Assembly (NCBI GenBank): GCA_014529385.2
Contig: CM043963.1
Span: 63,720,969-63,784,968, forward strand
Length of the DNA: 64,000 nucleotides
Direction of reading: 5' to 3'
Origin: Adiantum capillus-veneris
Lineage: Eukaryota > Streptophyta > Polypodiopsida > Polypodiales > Pteridaceae
A program made the position numbers and the translations under genes. Positions 1 through 11,900 of the stretch are shown piece by piece (positions within the stretch are counted from its first letter, which is position 1; the number at the start of each line of letters is the position of its first letter). The notes beneath the pieces are model-generated. The model worked only from the letters and a program-made list of their open reading frames with translations. It had not been told where the DNA came from and searched no databases.

Positions 1-953
1 AAGCTCTCAAATCATTGGGAAACGCCTAGAAACAATCATCCAATGTAACACCAACAAAACCTAGATGTGACACTTTTGATCAAATGTGTTTGGGAAGTTT
101 TTATTTAGTGGAGGAGAGCATGGTATCCTTCAAGTGGTGGTATAAGGCATTTTGGGGATTGCTTGATGCTGTTTACACTAACACATATATCATCTTCAAG
201 CATTGACACAAAGACATTTCACATCATGAATTTCTTATGGACGTACAAGCTACAAGCATTACTTGTAGAAACAATTATGGATTTGAGTATGTAACCAGGA
301 CCAAAGCGGTGTATTGGAGATACACAAAGCAAAGGACTTGGAAACCATGTATCAGTGAAGACTCAAGGTGTAAGCTCACATCATTGTGTAGTTTTCTTGA
401 AGAAGTGGCACGAAGGGAAGAAAAAATTGGATGAAAATGAAATGGCATGGAAAGGAGGACAAAGTACATGTGCAAAGAATGCAACAAGTACATGTACATT
501 GGGAGTTGCTTTGTTGAATACATAAGATGCTTTCAACTCTTCGCAGGTAAAACACACTATGCTTTTGTCTTATGAATTTTAAATGTATAGTTGACTAACA
601 TTCAATCATTTTACATGCCACAGGTAAGCAAATATACAAGATCTCTGGAGTACCATGGAACAAATAAACTTGGATGGCTCACAATCCTTTTGTTTGGCAC
701 ATCTGGAGCTGATATTTTTATTGTTTCCACTTCTATCTTCTTGCCAAATTTATCTCAGCTCATTATTGATTTTATTTCCCCTAGTTCTGGATCAAAGTTT
801 CTTGGCCATCTAGTGACTTTGAAGAGTATGTGTGTATCCAAGGCTCAAGTTCATGAATTTAGTTGTTGTTTCACTTTTTACTCTACATATTTGATAAATC
901 CCTTTGAAGTTTGTTCAAATTCTATAATTTGAACACAAAGAAATACAATTTTT

Positions 954-1031
954 CAAATTTGTGCCTTTGAATTTGTGAACGTTATGGTTTATTGCAAATT
1001 TGTGCCTTTGAATTTGTCAATGTTATGGTTT
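954..1031. repeat. Two-copy tandem repeat, period 41 bp
   Basis: A 37-bp unit beginning CAAATTTGTGCCTTTGAATT occurs at 954-990 and again at 995-1031 with two or three differences. No function is evident. Confidence 0.8.
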
Positions 1032-2835
1032 GCCTAATTTACAAGCCAACCATGGGTGTTATAAATTTTCTTGATTTGTTTTTCAACTTCTAATTATCAT
1101 GATTGCAATAACCAATAAGTTTGGTTTGGTAAAACTTTTTAGTTTTCAAGTAGGGGGTATCCATATTTTTTATTGATAAATTAGAGGGAATCGAGAAAAA
1201 TGCTCGCATTTGAACGTGTACACGCAGACAACACCGCATCTCACGTAATGGCACATGCCTCCCAGAAAGCAAAGAGCATGGAAGGATCGCCATCGCCCAC
1301 CAAAGCAATAGATCGTCCATGAGAGCAGAAACCCTCACCCACGAGAGAGGGCACCATTGCCCATGAGAGAGTAAGCACAAAAGTGGCATGTGTATTGGAA
1401 ATAGACAAGCATGTAGTACTTCTTAAAATGGGAATGTCCAAAGAGCAGCTAACTTCTATGGCAAGTTGGTGTAAGTTATTGAGGGTGAAGTTTTGTTCTG
1501 AAGTATCAAAGCTTGAAACTTAACAACGATTTCGGTGGCAAAGACTCAAAAATTGAGATCCAAATGGCTTGGGAAGGAAAGAATCTCATTGGAATCTTTG
1601 TGTTAAATGAATAAGTTGAAGAAAGAGAGAGTAGCAATATAAGGAAGATATTCATGTGTGTAAAACACAAAAAAGACACAAAAGTGGCCTTTTATTTTGA
1701 CAACATATCAACTTCTCAAAAATTGTACAAGAAAAGTAAAGTTGTATATGGTTCTTCGTGATTCTTAAAAGATTCCACATATATAAAGGTATCTTTTAAG
1801 GGTGGAATTATTGTGCTTAAAAATTTTCTCAAGTGGTTGTCAAACACATACCTAAACTTTAGCGTAAAAATCAGAAACTTGTCTCAAAAGTCTCACAAGA
1901 AAATATCATGATAGTGATCTATTTTTTTCTCTCTTTTTTTTTTTCAACTACTATTATGTGTGTACAATGTGGATTTAAGAGGAATTTGAAACTTATTTTG
2001 TGGTTAAGGAGATGTGATTTTTACAAATTTATGGCATGAAGCCACTAAAGTGGCTTGCTGTCACAAAAACCGTGTTAAAAATGCAACGAACCTTTGTTCT
2101 TTGGGAGCGGAAGAGTCCCCCCATGTAATATCTTATTGCATGGGCAAAGAACCATTTGACAAGATCCTTTCTTACTTATATCTTTCGCGACCATCATGAT
2201 GTAATGCAAAATTATTGGCCAATGCACTGAGCCTCTATTTGAAATTTTGCAAGAGCAAGCTCCAAAAGAGATTAGTAATTTTTGAAAGTAAATGGGATTT
2301 TGAATAAACCATTCTTTGACTTGAATTATAACTACCAAATAAAGCCCTTTTGTATGCAGTTCGGACCAGTGGCGTGGGGATCTCCACGATGGTCATTAGA
2401 GAGATTGCTAGGTGACACATACTGCCCCTATCCAATCTCTTACTTTGACATAATCATGGAATGTAAATTATCATTCAATGTCCACGTTTTCATCACAATA
2501 TTCATCTTGAAGCTTTGTATGAAACCTCTCTGTAGGCATTTTTCACATGGACTGAAACCTTTGTGACTCCTTTCAAGACTTCCGCTTCGAAACTTAATGC
2601 CTACTATGTGCATCTACACCCACTAATGATCAAGAATGAACGTAAATTTAAATCAATTTTGGTGAAATTTGGATCACAAAAGTGAGACTTAAGCCAAATT
2701 CTTGAAAGCCGAGTCTGCGCACGAAACAGTTGATAAACTTGAACAAATTTTGTTCAAATTTAGTGAAACTTGTCCAAGGACCTTAACAGGTTGTACACTT
2801 GACAAATCAAGCCAAAAAGTGTAAAAATTGAGAAA

Positions 2836-2859
2836 AGTAAATAATCATGATTATTTACT
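2836..2859. repeat. Perfect 24-bp palindrome
   Basis: The sequence reads the same on both strands, with half-site AGTAAATAATCA. Three related palindromes with half-site GTAAATAATC occur at 17.7-18.35 kb, on the other side of the gypsy element. This suggests that both flanks derive from related sequence, possibly LTRs. Confidence 0.75.
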
Positions 2860-3426
2860 ACTACTACACAGAGACACCAATTTTGACTTTTGAACTTGTA
2901 TAGTGTTAGACCAACATAATACAAGGCTACCGGGAAATTTTGGGTTCAATCAGATCCAAATTAGTACATGTTCACTCAGATTTCAGGTTGTAGATTAGTC
3001 CTTTGATCTTTTTTGCAAAAGTGGAATCTGAAAGTCTCAACTGCAGACTCCCATAGCTCGATTTGAAGTGATACACATAGACCAATCACAATAGTTAGCA
3101 AAAACTATACAGTCTTTGTGAAAGAATAGCTAACTTGATCAGAATTGATACAGAAATCAGGTTGCAGACAAGGAATTGACAGCTTGACGAAAATTGCAAC
3201 CAAGTCATGTGGAAGAATTTGAAAACAAGTCAATCCGACGGTAAGTACTCTATCCAAAGCTTCACAAGTCTATATGAACCTTAGATCTAGTTGTATACTA
3301 GGAAACCAAGGCATATTTGGAGAAACCTCCAGTAGACTATCCACCAAAGAGAGTGTTAATCAAGGCGAGCACTTGGACACTATCCCTGAAGAAGTCTCAG
3401 ACACTTTTTCATAATCAACATCTAAA

Positions 3427-4134
3427 ATGTCTTCATATTCGACTCACTCAAAAATCGGAATGATCATGTGCTACAAGCATATACTCTCATTTTATAAGAC
3501 TAATCGCCATGGAGCTCAGGTTTACTTGGATCCTAACGAAGAGTATGCTATTTGCATTGATTACCATAGTATTGAGTTTGAAGAGGAGATCATGGCAAAC
3601 AAACAAGGAAAAATATACATGGATAGAAACAGAACTCAGTATTTACAAGTGGAAAATCTCGACGTGATAGACAAATGGGCGTTAGAGGTAAACACCATAA
3701 TTTCAGGTATGTCAGCAAAAGAAGGACCACCAACTTTAGAATTTGAGGGATACGATCAAGTTGATTTGAAGCCTTTGAAACGGCTTAGTACGGATAATCC
3801 TAGGATCGGAGTCTATTATTGGGAGGATAGAAATGTAAAAGATCTCCTATGGACTTCGCATGCCAAATCAGTACAACTAACGTCCATGAAGAACATCTAT
3901 ATCTTCAAGATCAAAGATAAGGGTTCAACAGACCTACCAACCTACCTGTTTAGGGATTTTTATAATAACAACTTTGTTATGATGACTCCTGAGGAGGTGG
4001 AACAAACCAAATACCAAGGGTACTCCATAAGGGATTGGATATTGAGCCAAGGATCAGAAACTATTTCAAGAGATAAAAACCGTGACGGATCTTCTGAGAG
4101 TAATGTTAAGAAACCAAAAACCACCTCATCATGA
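3427..4134 (+). CDS. Unrecognised 235-aa ORF at the 5' end of gypsy element A
   Basis: A 235-codon frame precedes the recognisable gag and ends in a Lys/Ser-rich tail. It contains aromatic and charged patches (YYWEDRNVKDLLW, TYLFRDFYNNNF) but no motif I can name. Position suggests either a lineage-specific N-terminal gag region or an extra ORF of the element. ATG 3427 is the first ATG of the frame, and a leader without long ORFs precedes it. It is less damaged than the rest of the element, having no internal stop. Alternatively it is an unrelated host fragment. Confidence 0.45.
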   Translation: MSSYSTHSKIGMIMCYKHILSFYKTNRHGAQVYLDPNEEYAICIDYHSIEFEEEIMANKQGKIYMDRNRTQYLQVENLDVIDKWALEVNTIISGMSAKEGPPTLEFEGYDQVDLKPLKRLSTDNPRIGVYYWEDRNVKDLLWTSHAKSVQLTSMKNIYIFKIKDKGSTDLPTYLFRDFYNNNFVMMTPEEVEQTKYQGYSIRDWILSQGSETISRDKNRDGSSESNVKKPKTTSS

Positions 4135-4284
4135 AGAAAACCGGGTGACACTAAAGCCAGTCCAGGGCTACATGAGTCACTATTTCCAACAGACTGGTTT
4201 GAAGGACTCGGAACAGGGCCAACTACCAGGAGACCAGGAGTTGAACCAAATAGACGTGTCAGACCAGCAGATTTTCAGAAAGGG

Positions 4285-5579
4285 GTCAAAAAATACAGTG
4301 GATCTGGGGATCTATACGACCACTTAGCAAGCTTTAAGAAAGTGCTAAAAGCAGACGTATGTTTGACTTCCATACTCAATTCGAGGGGTTTGGAATGACA
4401 TTAGAAGGAAAAGCATTGCCATGGTTCAAAAACATTCCACCAAGATCAATCATGGACTTGAATACATTAGCTCAAGGATTTGTAGCTGCTTGTTCCAAAA
4501 CGGGGATCAAACACAATACGTTAGCTCAAATCTACAGCTTTAAATAGAAACAAGGTGAGTATGTTAGGGATTGTGAAACTTGAATGAAGCAATACATTGC
4601 AAGATGCCCAGAGCTAGAGATACCTGCAGAGGAACGGCTAGTATCATTGTTTCTAGAGGGACTGCTAAACAAAGAACTTCATGCTATACTGTATGACGCC
4701 ATTGACTTAGGAGACAATTGTGATATTTTCAATGCAGAAGATGTCCCTAAGGATAACCAAAGCGAGAAAACAACATCCACCAAACCAGCACAAGTGGGAA
4801 CGGCTGCTGCAGCACCGCTTTCAGGTATAGAATACAAGATCAAAAGGATGAATGACATGATGAATAACATGCAAAAAGCACCTATGAGGGGACCAGGACA
4901 AGGGATACCTCAACAAGGACAACCAATTAGGCCGCAGAAATGGTGTGCAATCAAGGGTAAATGGACCAACCATGAGACCAATGAGTGCTATTACCGACCA
5001 AAGTATGATGGGAATGTTCAATACGTGCCTATGAGGCCACAAGGATAACCCATGTACATATATCAGCCTAATATGGCCCCAGATCAAAGACCACTGATGG
5101 GTATGGAAAGACCTCAACCCTTGTTGGGTCAACAACCTCCATATCTGGGACATAATGTAGTGCCTGTAAAGTACATGCATCTAGAGGGATTCATAGATGA
5201 ACAAGCACTAGTGCCTTCTACACCCTATGCTAAGCCTAGTCCATCTACAGTAATGATAAAAGGAGATTGGTATAATTCACATCCACCACCAATGTAAGAC
5301 CCTGTGACTTATGCTCCACCAGATCTTGCACCAATATACTATGTTGTTAATCAAGGTGTCAGACCTCCTATAGTAATACCCATGATCAAGCCAAGAACTG
5401 GAAACTGTCATAATTGTGGTGCAGATGATCATTGGAAAAATGAATGCTCAGAGCCTGACAAGAATCTCAAGCTAGTTGAAGCTGATTGCATACAATGTTG
5501 CAAAAAGGGAGGACACTTCCTGGAAGACTGTCCAAAAAATCCTGTAAACAAGGGTGAACGTAGTCCAAGTGATACCTAG
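4285..5579 (+). pseudogene. gypsy gag (capsid-like part and zinc knuckles), broken
   Basis: The capsid-type segment runs from a GSGDLYDHLASFKK-like start through TLEGKALPWFKNIPP to ERLVSLFLEGL, as in plant retrotransposon gag. From 4359 to 5579 one reading frame is kept, interrupted by in-frame stops at 4545, 4581, 5046 and 5295. A proline/glutamine-rich linker follows the capsid part. Near the C-terminus are two knuckles: CHNCGADDHWKNEC, a perfect CX2CX4HX4C, and CIQCCKKGGHFLEDC, with one extra residue before the His. The protein would package element RNA into particles. A +1 shift near 4,350 joins the first lines to the main frame. Dead copy. Confidence 0.8.
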
Positions 5580-6190
5580 TAGCTCATCTGAGAGTGAAGC
5601 AATTGTTCCAATCAAGGTAATCACCAGAGCCAGGCTACAAAAAAGAAATATAACTTCTCTGATGATTCAAAAAATACAAAAATTTCCTCTCAAAAGAACA
5701 AAAGAAGCAGAACAAAAGGTATGAGATGAGAAATAGAAACAAAGGGTTGAAATTGAGGAGAAAGCAAAGAAGCTAATCCAAGAAAAGGTGAAAGAAATTA
5801 AAAGCGAAATCAAGAAAACCACCGTGAAAGCTGGAAGATCAATTTGGTTGACAAAATTTTTGAGCCTATTAATGCAGATCTGGAAGCCCACCAAGAGGAA
5901 CTTAAAGCATGCCAAAACATGGAAAATAAATGAAAAAACTATCCTTCTCCAGACATGGAAGCAGCTAAGCTTGAAGCTTATCAAAATTTGGTAAGAATCA
6001 TGCAAGAAATACTGGAAAAACAAAGATCCAAGCTCGAGAGTATGGCAAAACTTGAGGAGCTTGTGGTAAGAGCCAATAAAGAAAAATCTGAAGTGGTGGT
6101 AGAACCCTACTGTAAAACAAAAGGTCTAGATCTTATAGTCCCGGAAAGCAAAGATGCCTTAGATGGAATTCCATTCGTAGAAGAAGACTG
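5580..6190 (+). pseudogene. Charged coiled-coil linker of gypsy element A
   Basis: After the knuckles the frame shifts and continues with a Ser/Glu stretch (SSSSESEAIVPIK) and then a Lys/Glu-rich region with coiled-coil character. The last piece, about 5,955-6,191, is open (EILEKQRSKLESMAKLEEL). It lies between gag and protease and probably belonged to the same polyprotein. No enzymatic motif is visible. Confidence 0.45.
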
Positions 6191-6601
6191 ATCAGGACAC
6201 TTATGGGAAAAAGTTAGAGAGATCAATGATGGGAGCCTAACTCTAAAGTCAGCTCCTATAGAGGAGGTTTGGTTAGACAATCTACCTCCTGATATGGACA
6301 TGGATGTACAATCCTTGTATGGGGATTGCGGATCTGAAGTTTCAGGAATGTCTAAACCATTGACCTTGAAAACATTACCCTCTTACTTGCAAGATAACGA
6401 AGATGAATCCATAATGTGTAAAACCACTCAAGTAAAAAGAGCGGAACATACCTAGAAGTAGGTAACATTCATTTAATCATGTTTACACCCATCCAATGCA
6501 CTCTTACTTTAGGCGAACTGTTGAAAATCAAGCCATATTTATGGAATGATCTACAGAAAACTCTAGGGAAGGTGGGAATAACGGGGCTAATTGCATAAAA
6601 T

Positions 6602-7600
6602 TTGGGAAAATTCAAACACGAAATGGACAACAAAGAGATTCGAACTGTTCCAATGAACCAAGTTGGAGAATACTACGAAGGGGAAGAGGGAAACACCACT
6701 CTTTCAGTGAAATATAACGACATAGAAACCATGGAAATACTGGATAGTGGGGCAGGCATAGCCATAGCCACGAAAGCAGATGGGGAAACCTGGGGATAAC
6801 CAGCCATTAGGCAAACTCTAATGAAATTACAATTGGCTGATGGACACATCGAAAGACCCTTAGGACTGCTTTAGAAAGTGATAGTTAATTCTTGTGGGAT
6901 TGAATATCAACACACTTTTGTCATAGTAGACTTTGGAAAGAAACTCAATTACGGAATCATACTAGGAAGACCTTTCATGCGACAAGTACAACTCATTCAA
7001 GATTGGGAAAACAATTATCTGTACTTGAAGCAAGTGGGATCAATAACAAGGGTTAATCTAAAAGATCACACTTATCGAGATTTCTTGAAAACGCCCATAT
7101 AGGAATTTGATTTAGTCTCTTCGGCTAAAACTAGGCTTCCATCTTGGTTGAACAAAGACACTCCTATTTGGATGTGTGGAGCTTCAAAAAATGGAAGCTT
7201 AAAACGAGAAGAATGTATCTTAGAAAGGGATTGCACAGATGAAGCCTATGTACCTGAACCCTTTCCAGAGCATTTGTTCGAGCCATTTGAATGGAATCAA
7301 ATTTTAGCAACAATGGATGTATGTGTAAACATGTGTGTGCCTACTCAATTTTACAATGAGGATGGCTACGACATAATCCCCATCCAAATGATTTCAACCC
7401 TTATCATTGAAGACAGAAGTCTGGAACCCAAGGACCTCATGAAAGCTCAACAAGTCTTTTCAGACCTCTACTATGATGCAACAGATGAGTTAGAAGAACA
7501 CTCAGCTACCTCAGATGATTCGGGGTCGGAAAAAGAACATGTGAGAGCTAAGCTACTCATGAAAGGAGGGGAGGAAAAGTTTTTTGACTTTCCTAACTAG
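6602..7600 (+). pseudogene. gypsy retropepsin (protease) and linker, broken
   Basis: This is the aspartic protease that would mature the polyprotein. The active-site loop is ILDSGAGIAIAT (D-S-G kept). The distal flap region is IILGRPFMRQ followed by QDWENNYLYL, the usual retropepsin C-terminal signature. One frame is maintained from 6602 to 7600, interrupted by stops at 6797, about 6870 and 7100. Residues after about 7148 form an acidic linker to reverse transcriptase with no domain I recognise. The frame then continues, Lys/Arg-rich, to about 8 kb before being lost. Confidence 0.75.
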
Positions 7601-8140
7601 AAACCGAGAAGACAAAAATGGTATAGGCGAAAGAGGGACACTAGAAATTTGAAAGCTAGACCTATGCCATCAGTCTCTAGTAGAACACAGTTCCTGATGC
7701 AGATAGATGCACATGATTGTGTGAAGTACAAAATCACTGGCAGATATCCTTCAAACAAAAATCCAAAAATTTCAAAAACATCGAGAAAAACAAGAAAGAA
7801 AACTTAAGAAAAACCTAAAAACTAGGACAAGCATTCAATCATGACAAGAGTTGAACGGAAAAAGAAATATCAAGAGTTGAAAAAATCTCTAAAGGAGATA
7901 TATACAACAGAAATGGAAACCACTAAAGAAGATGGTAAAGATGTAATGAGTGTTCCATCCCATTACAAGAGATATACTCTCCAAGGTCGAAAAATATAGT
8001 TGAACAACCTGTTAGAGAACTACGAAAACAGGGAGAGTCATACGAACGGCCTGAAAATGCAAGAAAGATAGATTTGGCCGAACCAGGAGAAGAGCCTAGA
8101 CCAGCCTACATTGCAAATGACCTTATGGAAGAAGAAAAAA

Positions 8141-9702
8141 GGCTTTTGTTAAGCTTCCTGAAAGAATACTGATATATTTTTGCTTGGTCTTACAAGCATC
8201 TCAAGGGTGTTGATCCAGAAATCTGTCAACATACCATACCCATGAGAGATGATGCAAAACCAAGTAGACAAAGTCCATACACATACAATGAAACATTTTC
8301 CAAGAAGATCAAAGAAGAGATTGAAAGGCTTCAGTAGGCCGAATTCATTTATGAAATTGAACACACAGATTGGGTATCTCCAATTGTGGTAGTGCCTAAG
8401 AAAAATGGAAAATTACGCGTGTGTGTTAACCTCAAGAAAGTGAATGCAGCTACCATTAGAGACAACTTTTCTCTTCCAATCGCTGAGAATGTCTTAGAAC
8501 GAGTAGCAGGTAAAGAAGATTATAGATTTTTAGATGCCTTTTTGGGATACAATCAACTTATGGTTGACCCAAAAGATCAACATAAAATTGCCTTTGCAAC
8601 GGAATGGGGTATTTTTACCTATCGGGTTATGCCTTTTGGGTTAACTAATGCTCCGGCCACCTTTCAAAGATTGATGAGCCATGATTTTAAAGAACATCTT
8701 AGGAATTTCTTGGAAGTATATATGGATGATCTATGCATACATTCATCAATCCGGGTTGATCATTTTGAACACCTCAAAAAGGTATTTGAAAAGTGTAGAC
8801 TTTATAGGATTTGCTTAAATCCTAAAAAGTGCACATTTATGGGTAGACAAGAAAAAATTCTTGGACGTATAGTGTCTAAAAATGGCATAGCTACTAATAT
8901 AGACAAAATTCATGTTATTGCTGATTTGCCTAGACGGACAACAATCAAGGGGGTTCAAGCCTTCATGGGACATTGTGGATATTACAAACGGTTCATTTAC
9001 ATGTACGCTATAATTGCAAAACCCATGTATAGCTTGATTACACACTTTGAATGGAGTGATGTGTGTGAAGAATCCTTCATGAAGCTTAAGTAAGCTCTCA
9101 CTTCAGCTCCAATATTAAAAGCACCAGATTGGAATAAGATATTCCACATACATGTAGATGCTTCCAATTTTTCCATCGGATGTATACTAGCTCAACCAGG
9201 AGACGGAAAAATTGATTTTCCTATTTCTTATGCTAGTCGACAATTGAATATGACATAAAAAAATTATACCACCACCAAGAGGGAAGCACTAGAAATGATC
9301 TATGCCGTGAAAAAGTATAGACATTACCTATCAGCCAACAAATTTGTGTTCATTGTGGACCACCAAGCCTTATTGTACTTGGTCAACAAGCCATGCAACA
9401 TAGGATGAATAGTGCGATGGTTCATCATTCTTTTGGAATTTGATTTCACTGTAGTTGTAAAAAAGGGCACCACCCATCAAAGAGCAGATCATTTGTCAAG
9501 GATTGTTTCAGGAGAACCACCTAAAGGAGTAGATGATGATCTACCAAATGCATATCTGTTCTCCGTGGAAATGATACCTCAATGGTTGGAAAACATAGTA
9601 TCATTGATGACCATAGCTCAGGTGGATTTGCAAATACCACTTCTTATTACAATTGGATTAATTGAGCAACTGCCTATGTATCAATTACTAGCTGGCAAGT
9701 AG
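8141..9702 (+). pseudogene. gypsy reverse transcriptase and RNase H, broken
   Basis: This would copy element RNA into DNA. The RT begins upstream of VVPKKNGKLRVCVNLKKVN and includes FGLTNAPATFQRLM and the catalytic box VYMDDLCIHS (YMDD). RNase H follows with HVDASNFSIGCILAQPG, TTTKREALEMIYAVKKYRHYL and VDHQALLYL. It ends at GTTHQRADHLSRI. The frame is constant but carries stops near 8171, 8336, 9091, 9256 and 9406, followed by a frameshift near 9,710. Several of these stops lie one base change from Gln or Arg codons. Confidence 0.9.
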
Positions 9703-9737
9703 CTGGAAGACTATACAAAAGAAATTGAGATGGAATA

Positions 9738-10761
9738 TTGCTTTTATGCATTAATCCTGAGGAGAAATCCCAATACCTAAGTCAAGCACATATTACCATA
9801 GTAGGACTTCACTTTGCGGAATACCAAACTATGCAAAGGATCTTGAGACTTGGAGCATATTGGCCAACTATGAGGAGTGATGGTCATTCTTTTGTAAAGG
9901 ATTGTCCTCAATGTCAAAAACAAACACCCATACCTCATGTAACATTGTTCCAAATGTCACCTGTTCCTAAGTGGAGTAACTATCTAGTTACTTACTTATC
10001 AAGCCAAACATTTCTTGAGGACATGAGCAAACACCATCAAAGAGCAATTGAAACTGAAGCAAGGGACTATGCTCTTATTTGAAACTAATTGTATCGGAGA
10101 GCTAAGGATCAAAATTTACGTCTTTGTGCAAACGAAGACGAATATATTCCAATTATAGAACAAGCACATGCTGGATTAGCTAGAGGTTACTTTTCTAGTG
10201 CGACCACTGCAAGAGCAATCTTAATGGCAGGCATATGGTGGCCAACACTTTTTGTAGATGCCAAGGAATATGTTCGAAGGTGTGATGCTTGTCAACGAGC
10301 AAAAATGCCAACACGTGTAGATAGCATGCCCTTAAGACCAATGATAAGAGCTAGAGCTTTTGCAAAATGGGGTATAGATTTTGTTGGGCCAATACAGCCA
10401 CCTGCTTATAGAACCCAAGCTCAATATATCATTGTAGCTACAGACTATTTGACTAAGTGGACCGAGGTTAAAGAAACTCAAAAGAATAATGCCAGAACCA
10501 CCACCACATGCTTATATGAGTATGGGTTCACAAGATATGGACTGCCAACAAAAATTGTCAGTGATAGGGGAACTCATTTTCTCAATGAGGTAATCGCGTA
10601 TCTACTTAATGAATTTATGGTCATCCATAACAAATCAGCTCCTATCACCCACAAGCAAACGGACAAGCTGAGCATACGAATAAAATTCTTAGCTCGATAT
10701 TAACTAAAATGATTAGTTCAGGAAGGATAGATTGGGAAATGAATCTCTATGCAGCTCTATG
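9738..10761 (+). pseudogene. gypsy integrase: two H2C2 modules and catalytic core (5' part)
   Basis: Two successive zinc modules precede the core. The first has HITIVGLHF then DCPQCQKQ. The second has HAGLARGYF (second His replaced by Tyr) then RCDACQRAK. A linker with EARDYALI and LYRRAKDQN separates them and has two stops. The core has WGIDFVGPI (first Asp) and IVSDRGTHF (second Asp). The catalytic Glu region is present but in another frame after a shift near 10,650. The gene is then cut at 10,761 by the nested element and resumes at 14,594. The protein would insert element DNA into the host genome. Confidence 0.85.
10757..10761. repeat. Target-site duplication CTATG (left) of nested element B
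   Basis: CTATG here and at 14,589-14,593 brackets the nested LTR element and lies in the integrase codons of element A. Removing one copy and the element rejoins the integrase coding sequence. Confidence 0.93.
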
Positions 10762-11250
10762 TGCTACAGACGGGAGCATGGAGAACCCTGCAAAATACCG
10801 AGAATCGTGATCTACAGACCATAAACGATAAATATTGCATACCTGGCAGATCCACAAGCACGAAATAGAAGTTGTACGCGAACATAGAGAGATAGCGAGT
10901 GAGAGAGAAGAAGAGAACATAAGCAGGCGCACCTCCTAGGGCGGAGTGCTACGCCTGGCACGGTGAGAGAGGAGGGAGGAGAGAAGAGAAGAAGACACAA
11001 GCATTGGGTGCAATCTCCCCCCGTGCAAGAGTGACCATTTCCCTCTTGCACATATTTGTTTTATAGATTTCTTGAATGGTCAAATTGGTTACAAACTGGC
11101 CAGCCGGTCATAAATGGCCAAAGCTCATAAAATAGCACTTGAATAATAAAATGTACAATGTATATGTTTTCATTCGCATAGGCCTAGCTTAGTCCAATCT
11201 TTTCCACCTGTCCCAACTGCAATAAATAATAAAATATCAATTCCATAACA
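10762..11250 (-). repeat. LTR of element B (3' LTR in minus orientation)
   Basis: It begins TG and ends CA on the plus strand and is 489 bp long. It matches 14,100-14,588 across its whole length with about 19 substitutions and no obvious indel. Confidence 0.93.
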
Positions 11251-11698
11251 TACCTCTCCGTTGGAAAGCAACTGTCCTCAGTTGCGAAGATAAAAATATG
11301 CAAACAGTACTTGTCAAAAACAATGATTAGAAATCTGTAGCAAATAGTAAAAGAAAAATCCATAAAATTAGACAACATTTCTTATGCCTGCCATCATCCA
11401 CATTTCTAGTGTCCCATACCACTAGAATAAGCAGTATATGTTATACCCTGATGAATCAGGATATCATTGGTCACACTCATCATAATCAATTCGCATCAAT
11501 TTCAATCCAATTCCATAAATACTGTCGCGACAACCCACAAAAATTCAAGTCCAAATATCTGCCAACATATATCCGTTTCAAATCCAAAATCCAAATATCT
11601 GAATCCAAAAGCACTTTCATTATGCACCCGGGTAACAAAATCATACCAGTTACAGTGGTGGCCAGCCATTGCAGCATGATTTTGTGATCAGTGTTGCC

Positions 11699-11900
11699 TC
11701 ATCCGACGAGTCTACACCAATAAAACGTGCTGCCTAAATCGACGAATCTGCACTTATGCTGCCTAAATCGGCAGATTTGCATTGGATATTGTTTAAAAAT
11801 CATAGGTCTGAAGTTTATAAATGTGCTGCCTAAATCGACGGATCTGTACCAAGATATGTATCTACACACTGCCTAGATCGGCGAATCTGTGTGTGTGTGA
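11699..11900. repeat. Dispersed 22-24 bp repeats in element B
   Basis: Variants of CTGCCTAAATCGACGAATCT occur at about 11,730, 11,759, 11,824 and 11,870, with a weaker one near 11,702. Spacing is uneven (about 30, 65 and 46 bp). They may be binding sites or a decayed minisatellite inside the element. Confidence 0.75.

Larger units (their letters stand above)
1..3426. other. Intergenic DNA without recognisable gene
   Basis: Only short unrelated reading frames occur here, none resembling a known family. The DNA is AT-rich with homopolymer runs. It contains a short tandem repeat near 0.95-1.03 kb and a 24-bp palindrome near 2.85 kb, listed separately. The last 800 bases may include the left LTR or leader of the gypsy element beginning near 3.4 kb, because a palindrome there recurs on that element's right flank. 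I could not delimit an LTR. Confidence 0.5.

Noticed and set aside
4359..9702. Stop codons corrected by RNA editing
   Set aside because: The pattern is compatible, but frameshifts also break the element and nuclear editing of this kind is not established. Cytosine deamination is the simpler explanation.
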